This document shows, piece by piece, positions 1 to 7,822 of a stretch of 31,773 nt of DNA. The DNA is taken from positions 1 to 31,773 of the forward strand of contig JAFQOY010000067.1 of assembly GCA_017412025.1 (NCBI GenBank), in the 5' to 3' direction. Origin of the DNA: Clostridia bacterium (GTDB lineage Bacteria > Bacillota_A > Clostridia > Christensenellales > Aristaeellaceae). The notes beneath the pieces were generated by a model. The model saw nothing but the letters and a program-made list of their open reading frames with translations, made no database searches and had not been told where the DNA came from. Both the position numbers and the translations under genes were made by a program. Position 1 is the stretch's first letter. Each line of letters starts with the position of its first letter.

Positions 1-1
1 A

Positions 2-64
2 TGGGGCAGCAAGAAATATAAGAGTATGAAGCATCTTGAGATACAGGAAGAAATTGCCGGTTAA
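2..64 (+). CDS. C-terminal fragment of an unidentified protein, cut by the window edge
   Basis: An open frame enters from the left edge and ends at TAA (62-64), giving about 20 residues (WGSKKYKSMKH..., ending EEIAG). It is basic and protein-like but too short to assign. The following bases hold a perfect inverted repeat and a tandem repeat, and the neighbourhood is rich in insertion sequences, so a transposase tail is possible. That is inference only; a chance open frame is also possible. Confidence 0.3.
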   Translation, partial: WGSKKYKSMKHLEIQEEIAG

Positions 65-86
65 TAGCAGAAAACAGAGCTATACG

Positions 87-122
87 TCAAGGGCTTCGCA
101 AGCGGCTCCGCCGCCCTTGACG
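87..122. repeat. Perfect 10-bp inverted repeat with a structured loop
   Basis: CGTCAAGGGC at 87-96 is the exact reverse complement of GCCCTTGACG at 113-122. The 16-base loop contains further short complementary pieces. It follows the protein fragment at 2-64. There is no T-run on either side, so it is not a clear terminator. It may belong to the end of a mobile element. Confidence 0.5.
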
Positions 123-212
123 TCTGCTCCGTCTTCTGCTGTTCGGATATCAAGGGCAGTATCCTGCCCCGTGCAGACTTTCTTCTGCCGGACTTCAAAC
201 TAATTTGCGCAT

Positions 213-246
213 AATTCTTGACGGTACCTAATTCTTGACGGTACCT
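213..246. repeat. 17-bp tandem direct repeat
   Basis: The 17-base unit AATTCTTGACGGTACCT occurs twice head to tail, at 213-229 and 230-246, with no mismatch. Its TTGACG core also occurs at the end of the inverted repeat just upstream. It could be the end of an insertion sequence or a slippage duplication; the sequence does not decide between these. Confidence 0.6.
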
Positions 247-296
247 TAATCCATTTTCAGGCAGATGTCCATCTGTCTTTTTGTCGTACAGTAAAA

Positions 297-336
297 AAGA
301 GAAGATGATTCTCTTTTCGATAAATCATCTTCTCTT
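297..336 (-). terminator. Rho-independent terminator of the minus-strand RyR/TrkA-N unit
   Basis: A perfect 13-bp stem pairs 297-309 with 324-336, with a 14-base loop. Read on the minus strand, it is followed by a run of six U (complement of A293-A298). It lies 30 bases beyond the last stop codon of the minus-strand unit and would end its transcript. Confidence 0.75.
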
Positions 337-366
337 GGTGTTATTTCTTTGCTGTCACTTGCTTAA

Positions 367-663
367 CTAAGTGACATTACCCATAGAATAATCGATTTCT
401 CCTGCTTCCAGCAACTTAAGCTGTGCATCAAAATCATCCCGTTTCAGCGCATCACTCCAGTCATCATCCTTGTTAATCTCTTCAAAATATGGCCCTTGTC
501 CCCGCAGTATTGTAGATTCCAAAATGATAGAACTCATCCGGCGAGAAGGATTCTGCCGTTTCCTTTTTATAGCAGCCAAACTCCGGACGGTGGGGCATAT
601 CTGCCTCCTGGCCATACACATGACGCCAATAATCCAGATACCGGGGATGAATGAACAGCTTTC
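367..663 (-). pseudogene. Frameshifted 3' tail of the RyR/TrkA-N gene, or remnant of a separate small gene
   Basis: No single frame spans this stretch, but two minus-strand frames each look coding. From 663 to about 497, one frame reads ...RKLFIHPRYLDYWRHVYG... and then ...GCYKKETAESF... and ...FGIYNTAGTR. From about 490 down to the TAG stop at 367, the next frame reads PYFEEINKDDDWSDALKRDD... and ends EAGEIDYSMGNVT. Removing one G in the G-run near 491-496 joins them into one sensible peptide of about 100 residues. Upstream, this frame has no start codon before a stop. One extra T near 681-689 would fuse it to the end of the preceding membrane protein. I infer a lost C-terminal extension damaged by two small indels, but a truncated independent gene or sequencing errors are possible. 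Confidence 0.5.
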
Positions 664-2943
664 TTACCTGTTGAGTATTAAAGAAAACTCCACCAACTTT
701 CCATTATTTGAGATCATCTTATCCCAAAACTCCTTTTTTCTTTGCTCAGGGCAGTTCTCCGCTTTGTTTTGCAAGTCTTTCCAGGGACGAAGTGTGGAAT
801 GAAAACCGCGGATGCTGTCTGGGTCTCGTCCTCTCAACTTCTCACCATCACCAATATAGCAATCGAGTTTTCCCTCTGGCACAGGGCAGTCGCCCTCAAG
901 TAATCTGGAAATACACCAACGCACATGCTCGTTTTCAGACAAGGCATCCAGTACTTCCTGTCGGCTTTCTTTCCCTACACGCGCCAACTTCCACTCATAC
1001 CATTCAAATTTCGCCTTTCCGTGTATGGCCAAGTCCCAGTTAGAACGCTTATTGCTTTCTCCGGAAGCATAGTATTCACTATATACAGAAAGCAGGATTC
1101 TTTCAGGCCGTCTATCCTTGGCAATTTTTCCACTATAATAAGCATGATAACAAAGTGCCTCATAGTCCAAATGATGCGCTGCACTAAAAGAGTCTTTCAT
1201 GGCGCCTATAAACGTCACAGGACAAGCCGCATGGTAGAGATTCTCTGCATCCTTGCCGCAAAGAAACGCATAATCTATGTTTTTAGCATCTCCTTTTAGC
1301 AACTGAATATCCGGCTTATGGCCAATAATATTGGTTACTATGTCATCCCAAATGACTGCACGCACATCCGGACACCCCCACTTCAAGGGTTTCCGCAGAT
1401 AATATCGGCGTACGCGTAATGCTAACTCGTAATTCTGACTATCCCTGCCAGTAGCAACGAAGACAAAATGATAATCCTTCTCTCCAAGAAGGCTTTCCAA
1501 TTCTTTTGAGCACAAATCGATATTGGGTTTGATCTGGAGCTTGGCGAAGCTATCGTATCCAATGCGTTGCAGATATTCCTCAAAGCACAAATTCCTACGA
1601 TATATACGTCCACGAATAGTGTCCTCATCTTCTTTGTCGACAATCGTTACTTGTACACGGATTCCTGGCAATTGACAATACCATAGAAGAGTACGTGCAA
1701 GTTCCTCGCCAAGGCTACCTGCACCCAATACAAGTGCCTCCAAAGTAAAGTTCTCTTGTGCCTCTTTAGGAATAACTTTCTCGAGAAAAACCCGATTGAT
1801 CAAAGGATCATTGCTATAGAAACTATGATATACTACACGAATTGCCTCATTGATTACGTTAATAAAGGTAGTTTGCGTTTTTTTGACAAGACTGAGGCTT
1901 TCATGAGTTATTTCTCCTTCCTTATTAAAAGCAATGTATTCAGTTTCCTTATCACGCTCCTCTTGTTTCATATCCTCGTTAGACTCTGGATTGAGGATTT
2001 CAGAAGTTGTTTCTTCTTTCTTAGTGGGAGCAATAGGTTGTACCGTTTCCTGATTGCTCCCCTCTTGTTTCACATTCTTGTTAGGTTTTTCAGCGGCGTT
2101 CATGTTAAACTGATCGATTACATGTTCATTGAGGCTTGCAGATGTAACACAGTTGATGCGGCAGCCTCTTTGCACGTATTTTTCTTGCAGCCGAATAGCC
2201 TGATCGATAATCATGCTGTCATTATCTGTTACTAAGTAAAAATGAATTCTGCGTAGTGCATGGTCTGGCAGATGCAAATTGCAAATGTTTTGTTTCAGCA
2301 CAAGACTCTGTCCAACGATATTAGATGTATCCAACGGATCCACCTTTCCGTCAGAACAGAAAACAATGTAAGGAGACTTGCCGGGATGAGCGTATTTAAG
2401 TGCATTGGCATATCTTTGTGCACGTTCATTCAAGTCTGAAAAAATGCAGATATCCCGCTTCCGCTGAAAAAGCAGTACTCCCCAGAATTGCGGTAAACGA
2501 AACAACGTAACCGCTGTACACAATGCTAATACGGGTGACACGCCCGAGATAAAGGCGATCCATGCTCGATCGCCAGGCAAAAGGGTTAGCCCTACTTTCT
2601 CAAAATAGTCCCACACTTCATACAGCGGCGCACCAAAGGAAAACGTCCATCCCGCATTCATAATGCCAGCAAAAATCGCAGTAAACCAGTTATTGCGTTC
2701 TGTTTCTAACAAAGCAATATATCCGAACAGCAGCGCAATAGACAAAAAAGCAACCATTAACAGCCAACGTATCAAAACAACGGGATTAAAGTACGATGTG
2801 TGTTGTAAATCATCTCTTGCACTTTCTTGCCAGAAACATACTCGGCGATAGAAATCTGGTAAAGTACACAAAGCATATACTGTCCAAGTAATAATGACAA
2901 GAATCAGCGTTCCCACTGCATGGATCAAAAACAAATCTGACAT
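664..2943 (-). CDS. Membrane protein with two TrkA-N/RCK-like Rossmann domains and a C-terminal RyR domain
   Basis: The protein has 759 residues. About four hydrophobic segments lie at residues 5-27, 57-79, 86-104 and 128-148, so the N-terminus is in the membrane. A first Rossmann-like unit starts near 163 (RDICIFSD) but has lost the glycine-rich loop. A polar, Glu/Lys-rich linker spans about 280-345. A second Rossmann unit carries the intact GAGSLG loop (407-412) and the acidic residue after strand 2 (VTIVDKED, about 432-439). The C-terminus (about 668-725) has RyR hallmarks: NEHVRWCISRLLEG followed by LRPWKDL. In potassium channels TrkA-N/RCK domains bind nucleotides, and bacterial RyR domains are often found in predicted conflict or signalling proteins. 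A nucleotide-sensing membrane effector is therefore inferred, not shown. A good Shine-Dalgarno (GAGGAG) precedes the ATG. The 3' end is probably frameshifted (see 367-663). Confidence 0.7.
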   Translation of the reverse strand: MSDLFLIHAVGTLILVIITWTVYALCTLPDFYRRVCFWQESARDDLQHTSYFNPVVLIRWLLMVAFLSIALLFGYIALLETERNNWFTAIFAGIMNAGWTFSFGAPLYEVWDYFEKVGLTLLPGDRAWIAFISGVSPVLALCTAVTLFRLPQFWGVLLFQRKRDICIFSDLNERAQRYANALKYAHPGKSPYIVFCSDGKVDPLDTSNIVGQSLVLKQNICNLHLPDHALRRIHFYLVTDNDSMIIDQAIRLQEKYVQRGCRINCVTSASLNEHVIDQFNMNAAEKPNKNVKQEGSNQETVQPIAPTKKEETTSEILNPESNEDMKQEERDKETEYIAFNKEGEITHESLSLVKKTQTTFINVINEAIRVVYHSFYSNDPLINRVFLEKVIPKEAQENFTLEALVLGAGSLGEELARTLLWYCQLPGIRVQVTIVDKEDEDTIRGRIYRRNLCFEEYLQRIGYDSFAKLQIKPNIDLCSKELESLLGEKDYHFVFVATGRDSQNYELALRVRRYYLRKPLKWGCPDVRAVIWDDIVTNIIGHKPDIQLLKGDAKNIDYAFLCGKDAENLYHAACPVTFIGAMKDSFSAAHHLDYEALCYHAYYSGKIAKDRRPERILLSVYSEYYASGESNKRSNWDLAIHGKAKFEWYEWKLARVGKESRQEVLDALSENEHVRWCISRLLEGDCPVPEGKLDCYIGDGEKLRGRDPDSIRGFHSTLRPWKDLQNKAENCPEQRKKEFWDKMISNNGKLVEFSLILNR

Positions 2944-3175
2944 AGCTTTTCACTCCTCAATCTTCTTTGGTACCATATTGCACAATGACTATGCAGTAAG
3001 GTTTTTTCTGACAATATGCTAAAGCAGATATCAAAGTCATCCGGATGTGCAGAAGAATGAATATTTGACTCATTATTAGGCGTGGTGTTACCATGGGGTC
3101 TTGTATTCCAAATGATTCATCTTTTTATCATCCTTCATTCGATAATCAGCAGGTACTTTTGCAGTTTATATTTAG

Positions 3176-3727
3176 TCATCCTTGTAAGATCTCATACGTT
3201 GCCTGAAATACTTCTTTTTTAATAAAATTGAATGATATTTCACTGATTCCTTCCGAATCCCTTTTGATCTCATAAAAAATCAGCGTAGCATCTCTTGCTG
3301 CAGAAAGATGCGTTCCCCATAAGTTGGCGTTAAAATAGCGCTCCTCATCCTCCTTACACAAAAATAGCTTTCCTTTATCCAAAAGCCATTTTATTTCTTC
3401 ATTCATCGGATCTCCAGCCTGCCAGAAAAATACAGGTTGATTGATTTGAAGATAATTGTTACCGCCCAAATGTTTATGATGTGTTTCAAACCACTCTTTT
3501 CCATTAGGATAAGCAAAATGCTTACCATCTGCTGTAGTGTTCACCTTAAAATAATCTCCGACAACTGCAAACTCACCGTGGCCATTAATTGCCTCCAGCG
3601 ACATCAACTCATATCCAGTAGGAGTAATCCTAATAGTTCCCTCGTCAATTAACGTCTGTTCCATTTGAGAATGATCACCCAATCTGAACGCTTGAATTGG
3701 CTTGGCTATTTTAATTGCTCTTCTCAT
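3176..3727 (-). CDS. Small soluble protein of unknown function, partner of the RyR/TrkA-N gene
   Basis: The protein has 183 residues and no signal peptide or membrane segment. The N-terminal half has the pattern KPIQAF (9-14), VGDYFKV (56-62) and YPNGKEWFETHH (73-84). This resembles small phage/bacterial proteins of PGDYG type (pattern: KP..VEA, then GDY, then a YP...FE.TYE end). A second FE.TYE-like element, VFQATYEI, lies at 173-180, so the fold may be duplicated. The assignment is by eye and weak. An excellent Shine-Dalgarno (AGGAGG) precedes the ATG, and a good promoter lies about 120 bases upstream. The membrane-protein gene follows 232 bases downstream on the same strand, which suggests joint function but not necessarily one transcript. 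Confidence 0.6.
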   Translation of the reverse strand: MRRAIKIAKPIQAFRLGDHSQMEQTLIDEGTIRITPTGYELMSLEAINGHGEFAVVGDYFKVNTTADGKHFAYPNGKEWFETHHKHLGGNNYLQINQPVFFWQAGDPMNEEIKWLLDKGKLFLCKEDEERYFNANLWGTHLSAARDATLIFYEIKRDSEGISEISFNFIKKEVFQATYEILQG

Positions 3728-3842
3728 ATTTCCTCCTGTGAAATATCCCTTTAACTACGAGATATAAGTAGGTATCTGCCTTTTTAATATAATACGCTCA
3801 ATACTTTCTGCATCGAGTAGGAGAATCAAGTGTTTTACATAT

Positions 3843-3871
3843 ATTATACCAAACATCAGTGATATTGTCGA
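3843..3871 (-). promoter_or_regulatory. Sigma-A promoter (extended -10) of the 183-residue protein gene
   Basis: On the minus strand, the -35 box TCGACA (3866-3871), a 17-bp spacer and the -10 box TATAAT (3843-3848) form a near-consensus promoter. The -10 box is preceded by TGG, giving the extended form. The leader to the ATG at 3727 is about 110 bases. The promoter lies inside a weak TTG-started frame (3755-3958), which argues against that frame being a gene. Confidence 0.65.
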
Positions 3872-3995
3872 CTCCTCCTCATTTGGTTTTAATATGTAAA
3901 TTATATCTTTTGCATTGCACATCTCGTACAGAAGAATATCTTTTGTAATATTTTGCAAATCATGCTGCGATCTGCATGGTATTCCTTTTCTAGTG

Positions 3996-5104
3996 TCTTG
4001 AATTTACAATCTAAGTGCAACAGCCAAAAGAAATAGGACCCATAGCTGAGAATCCTTTAAAATGGTGTTTGCGGACTACTAGGAAAGGAGACAGCTATGG
4101 ATCACTATCATCATCTTAGCATAAGCGAGCGAGAAAGTATACTGTTTATGCGCGGCGTAGGGAAAGGAATTCGCGAAATTGCTGCTGCGCTTGGCAGAGC
4201 TGCATCAACGATAAGCAGAGAACTGAAGAGGAATAAAACAAAGACTGAATACTCTCCCTCACAGGTGGAGAAAAAGTATCGTGTGAAAAGAAAGCGTTGC
4301 TGTCCCCGAAAGGTGTTGGCGGATTCGGCCGCCAAGGCACTTGTCAGGAGACTCTTTCTGGAAGAACAGTGGGCTCCCAAGCAGATTTCCAATCGTCTGA
4401 AAGCAGAGAAAAATGCCGTTCAAGTGAGCTTTGCAACGATATATCGTGCAATTTACGCAAGAATGTTCGATGAAAGGAAGCTATCCCATAGCAAATGTGG
4501 AGTTGTTCGCAAACTGCGCCATCGTAGTAAAACACGCCATAAGAAAGGCACAGAAGAAACCAGAGGGAAGCTCAAAATCAGTAATCCGATTGAAGAACGA
4601 CCGGCAGAAGCTAACGAAAGAAGCGAATTAGGCCATTGGGAAGTCGATACCGTCGCAGGAAAAACAGGTTCTTCATGTTTGATTACCTTGGCAGACAGAA
4701 AATCTTGCTTCCTTCTTCTGAAAAAGATTCCTAAGAAGAACTCGATATACGTTAGAGATGGGATTGTTGAACTTCTGCAATAGCTTCCTTCTGAAAAGTA
4801 TCTTCAATTACACCGGACAGAGGTAAGGAGTTCTCGCGGCAATCTGAAATTACGAAGGCAATGAATGGATTGCAATTCTATTTTCCCAAAACTCATGCAC
4901 CTTGGGAGCGAGGAACCAACGAAAATACAAACGGCTTAATCCGCGAATACTGCCCTAAATCAATTGATTTAGAAAACTTTAATGACAGCCACTTCTCGAC
5001 CTTCACTGCCAAATTGAATCGACGTCCGCGCAAATGCCTCGGTTGGAAATCTCCCTATGAGGTTTTCTTTGGCGTGGTGTTGCAATTGACTTGACAATTC
5101 AAGA
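3996..5104 (+). mobile_element. Degenerate IS30-family insertion sequence
   Basis: The element is about 1.1 kb, normal for IS30. The left end at 3997-4021 (CTTGAATT...GTGCAAC) and the right end at 5079-5103 are imperfect inverted repeats, matching at 19 of 25 positions. They enclose a single transposase gene that is broken (see 4097-5094). No target-site duplication could be recognised. It sits directly upstream of the promoter of the 183-residue protein gene, pointing the opposite way. Confidence 0.75.
4097..5094 (+). pseudogene. IS30-family transposase, broken by an amber stop and a -1 frameshift
   Basis: The first part (4097-4783, 228 residues) has the IS30 N-terminal helix-turn-helix (IREIAAALGRAASTISRELKRN) and the start of the DDE core (GHWEVDTV). 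It stops at TAG (4781-4783), where related proteins read through as LLxxLPSEK. Just after, near 4800-4805, one base is missing. The frame that resumes reads SSITPDRGKEFSRQSEITKA and continues into 4861-5094 with WERGTNENTNGLIREY and a C-terminus ending GWKSPYEVFFGVVLQLT. The two Asp and the Glu of the catalytic triad are all still encoded, but in two frames. The Shine-Dalgarno AGGAGA and ATG are intact. Only two small lesions suggest recent inactivation. It should no longer transpose unless supplied with transposase in trans. Confidence 0.85.
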
Positions 5105-5182
5105 ACTATAAAAACTGCTTCTTTGAATTCCCCCTCATATTACAGAGCACGTTTACAGGAAACTTTCCTGAAAGCTCCAGAA

Positions 5183-5535
5183 TCACTTGGTATTCTCGTT
5201 GCCGTATAGGATTACCGAACCATCTCCTTTCACCTCGTACCCTTTTTTAGCCGCGCATCCGTAATCTTTACTCGTACCAGCTCCTGTATCAATTCTTCTT
5301 TCGTCATGGACTGATACATTTCAAGAGAGCTCTCCGTATTGGGTAGTGAAGGAGATAACTTCAAGCTGCCACTCTGCTTTTTTGACGGCAGCCGATTTTC
5401 ATCACGATACATTCGCATGTAATCACGTGCAGTCATATCGCTGATCCCGTATTCTTCTGTTGCTTCAAAACGTGTCAATTCACCTTCGTAAATTCTTCGC
5501 CCTATGCCCAATCTTTCTGGTTTGCTGTATTTCAT
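5183..5535 (-). pseudogene. IS3-family OrfA (transposase HTH subunit), solo, with frame change at an A6G run
   Basis: From ATG 5535 (Shine-Dalgarno AGGAAG) the frame gives a basic helix-turn-helix protein (MKYSKPERLGIGRRIYEGEL..., ISDMTARDYM). It carries the common OrfA C-terminal motif MTKEELIQELVRVKITDARLKKG. The continuous frame ends at 5230 with KKGTR. At the sequence A AAA AAG (5242-5248 on the complement) a -1 shift yields KKGYEVKGDGSVILYGNENTK, ending at 5183, which is the normal-looking OrfA ending. IS3 elements use this same slippery motif to make OrfAB, but here no orfB follows. A one-base indel in the homopolymer is therefore the simpler reading. A GTG upstream (5553) is a possible alternative start. 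No ends of the element were found. Confidence 0.65.
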
Positions 5536-5713
5536 GGTAAGCTTCCTGTTCACGTCAGGTAGAACTCAGTCTTACAGTGTTTTTCCTTTATCTATATTCT
5601 ACACCGCCTTCGCCTGATTTCTACCCCCTCCGTGTCCAATCTTAGCTTACCACATCAGTCTGCCTTTAGCTTACACCTTCACTTAGCCGGAGGTCATAAT
5701 TTTGTCCGCATGG

Positions 5714-6439
5714 TTACTCGTTTCTTTCGTGGCAGACACGCATGACAATGCCCTGCGTGAAATCGCCTTACTTATCACCGAAAAGATTGACTCCGCCTAC
5801 GTGCTGCGTATCCGGATGAACGCAGATGCGAAGGGAGATGTAATCTCCTTCTGTGAGAGCCAGCTTGGAAAGCGTGACGGACAAGAGAGAGACTCTCCAT
5901 CGAGGAAGGAGCCCTGTTCATCTACGCGCCAGGTTTTGAGCAGGCCGAACTGGGAGGAAGTGTCGCTCCACCAGGAGGGGGTGAGCCTGCCTCGCCGTCT
6001 ACCGAAATCGCCCGGGCTGGTCCATGTATCGAGCGTGACGCCGTTGACGGAGACATGAAGTTGATCTTGAAGTTTTCGCGATACATCGGCGCATTGGAGG
6101 AAATCTCCATGGAGATTTCAATAAACGTGACTTGTGCTGGATCCACTTCGCCCAGGGAAAAGCGGTATTCCAGCGGGAACAGAGTTTCATCGTGTCGCGT
6201 ATGTTCGGCTGAATTTCGGTAGAGATGAGCCCGGCCTCCCCAGGCTGGCGCACATTGAGCGTGGCGGTGGATACAGGCAGGGAGAGGGCGCCTGCTTGTT
6301 CATTGACGTTCATCGGGCGGATGGAGAGCAGGAAGATCATTTTAACGTGAACGGGAGAAGAAAGAGCCTTGTCGACCGGACACAGCCTGTCAAGTTCGCC
6401 GAGAGAAAGGCTGATGTGTCTGTTGTCATCGCTGAACAT
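5714..6439 (-). pseudogene. Remnant of an ArsR-type winged-helix transcriptional regulator
   Basis: Pieces of one protein family appear in successive minus-strand frames. From ATG 6439 (Shine-Dalgarno AAGGAG) one frame reads SLGELDRLCPVDKALSSPV, MNVNEQAGALSLPVSTATLN and IRDTMKLCSR, which is the ArsR-like winged helix. The next frame (from about 6190) reads ETLFPLEYRFSLGEVDPAQV and EISMEISSNAPMYREN. A third (from about 6070) reads LHVSVNGVTLDTWTSPGDFG, RLTPSWWSDTSSQFGLLKTW and RVDEQGSFLDGE. A fourth (from about 5895) reads LSKLALTEGDYISLR and HVGGVNLFGDK, then a TAA (5768-5770), then GDFTQGIVMRV. From memory, the family has about 90 more residues between the first two pieces, so an internal deletion is likely besides at least three frameshifts. 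No function remains. Confidence 0.7.
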
Positions 6440-6568
6440 AAGCATGTCTCCTTACACCTGATGGAGCGAACAGAATGACAGAATCCGGGAAGAGGATTAT
6501 GGCAGTTATAGAACGCTAAAGGCAGGAAAACAAGCGGAATTTGCCTGACTTGATGAAAATGGAAGAAC

Positions 6569-6600
6569 GCGCCGGTTTGCCTTTTTGGCAGAAACGGCGC
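6569..6600 (-). terminator. Probable terminator of the reductase-aminotransferase unit
   Basis: A GC-rich imperfect hairpin (GCGCC...GGCGC arms with a GTTT/AAAC inner pair) lies 11 bases beyond the aminotransferase stop codon. The following minus-strand bases are only moderately U-rich (TTCTTCCATTTTC), so termination may be leaky. Confidence 0.5.
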
Positions 6601-6610
6601 ATCAAGCTGA

Positions 6611-7795
6611 TCAGTATTCTACTTTGACAAAGCGGCGGAACGCTTCAAGGGAACGCTCGACCTTCTCGGTATCGATGCAGTAAGCGATGCGGAAATATCC
6701 CGGCGCGCCGAAGCTGTCGCCCGGCACGAGGATCAGGTCGTGACGGAGCGCCTTCTTGCTGAAAGCGACGGCGTCCTCTTCAAGCGCCTTGGGGAACATG
6801 TAGAACGTGCCGCCCGGCCGCACGATCTCAAAGCCGAGGCCGGTCAGTTCGTCATAGAGGATGTTCATGTTCTTTTCGTACACGCTCAGGTCTGCCGTCA
6901 GATCGCAGCAATCCGCAGCGGCAAGCTGCATCAGCGCCGTCGGGCAGTTGTGGCCGATACCGCGGGAGATCTGGCCGCACATGACGACGAGCATCTTCGA
7001 TACGCCGCAGGCAGGATTGACGGCGACGTAGCCGATACGGTCGCCCGGAAGAGACAGACTCTTGGAGAAGGAATAGCAGGAGAGCGTGCGCGGATAGAAG
7101 CTGGAAACATAGGGGATCTCGTTTCCGTCAAAGACGATCTCGCGGTACGGCTCGTCGGAGATCAGCCAGATTTCATGGCCGATCTCTTTTTCCTTGGCAA
7201 GCAGGATTTCGGCAAGGCGGCTGAGCGTCTTTGCGGAATAGGCGATTCCGGAAGGATTGTTCGGCGTATTGATGAGCACGGCGTGCACCTTGTCGGTGAG
7301 CATCGCTTCAAAGGCTTCAAAGTTGATCTGGAAGCCGGTGAAATCTGCCGGAACGACGCGCAGCTTTGCGCCGGTGAGGTTGACGTACGGGTTGTATTCC
7401 GGGAAGAACGGCGCGAAGGTGAGGATCTCATCGCCCGGCGCGGTGACGAGGCGGAACGCATGCGCGAGCGCGCCGGCGGCGCCGCTGGCCATGAAGATAT
7501 CGTCCGCCGTGTAGTTCATGCCGAAGCGGCGGTTGAGAGACGCGGCGATCTTCTCACGCGCGCTGGGGATTCCCAGGCTCGGGCTGTAGCCGTGCGCCTC
7601 CATGGAGCTCTTCGTCTGAAGAAGCTCGATGAGCCTGTCATTGTAGGCCTTCGGCGCGGGAACGGACGGATTGCCCAGGCTGAAATCAAACACGTTTGCA
7701 TAGCCGATCTCTTTGCCGCGAGCGGTGGCGTATTCGCTCAGCTCGCGGATGACGGATTTGCCGCCGAGCATGGCCTTGTAGGTTTCGGAAATCAT
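6611..7795 (-). CDS. Class I/II PLP-dependent aminotransferase
   Basis: The protein has 394 residues, the usual length for fold-type I aspartate-aminotransferase-like enzymes. Visible landmarks are GAAGALA near 105-111 (phosphate-binding turn), NTPNNPSG at 176-183 with the cofactor-ring Asn, SDEPYREIV at 213-221 (Asp214 for the pyridine nitrogen, Tyr217), and SFSKSLSLPGDRIGY with the Schiff-base lysine at 245. The substrate-carboxylate Arg is in YFRIAYCI near the C-terminus. It would exchange amino groups between an amino acid and a 2-oxo acid in the cytoplasm. The donor cannot be told from sequence, but aspartate or aromatic/branched substrates are typical of this subgroup. It has a strong AAAGGAGG site and lies 27 bases after the aldo-keto reductase gene on the same strand, so the two are probably co-transcribed. 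Confidence 0.92.
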   Translation of the reverse strand: MISETYKAMLGGKSVIRELSEYATARGKEIGYANVFDFSLGNPSVPAPKAYNDRLIELLQTKSSMEAHGYSPSLGIPSAREKIAASLNRRFGMNYTADDIFMASGAAGALAHAFRLVTAPGDEILTFAPFFPEYNPYVNLTGAKLRVVPADFTGFQINFEAFEAMLTDKVHAVLINTPNNPSGIAYSAKTLSRLAEILLAKEKEIGHEIWLISDEPYREIVFDGNEIPYVSSFYPRTLSCYSFSKSLSLPGDRIGYVAVNPACGVSKMLVVMCGQISRGIGHNCPTALMQLAAADCCDLTADLSVYEKNMNILYDELTGLGFEIVRPGGTFYMFPKALEEDAVAFSKKALRHDLILVPGDSFGAPGYFRIAYCIDTEKVERSLEAFRRFVKVEY

Positions 7796-7822
7796 GAGGA
7801 GAGGCCTCCTTTGGCTTTGATA

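Noticed and set aside
470..802. Plus-strand 110-residue frame opposite the RyR/TrkA-N tail
   Set aside because: Minus-strand coding evidence is stronger and no ribosome binding site precedes it.
2944..3175. Separate promoter for the RyR/TrkA-N gene (TTGTCA, 17 bp, TAGTCA on the minus strand)
   Set aside because: The -10 match is only three of six; the 232-bp spacer otherwise shows no clear gene, terminator or repeat.
3755..3958. 67-residue TTG-started frame upstream of the 183-residue protein gene
   Set aside because: No ribosome binding site, rare start codon, and it contains the well-formed promoter (3843-3871) of the next gene.
5702..6058. Plus-strand 118-residue frame over the ArsR-type remnant
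   Set aside because: The opposite strand carries clear pieces of a known regulator family; this frame is their shadow.
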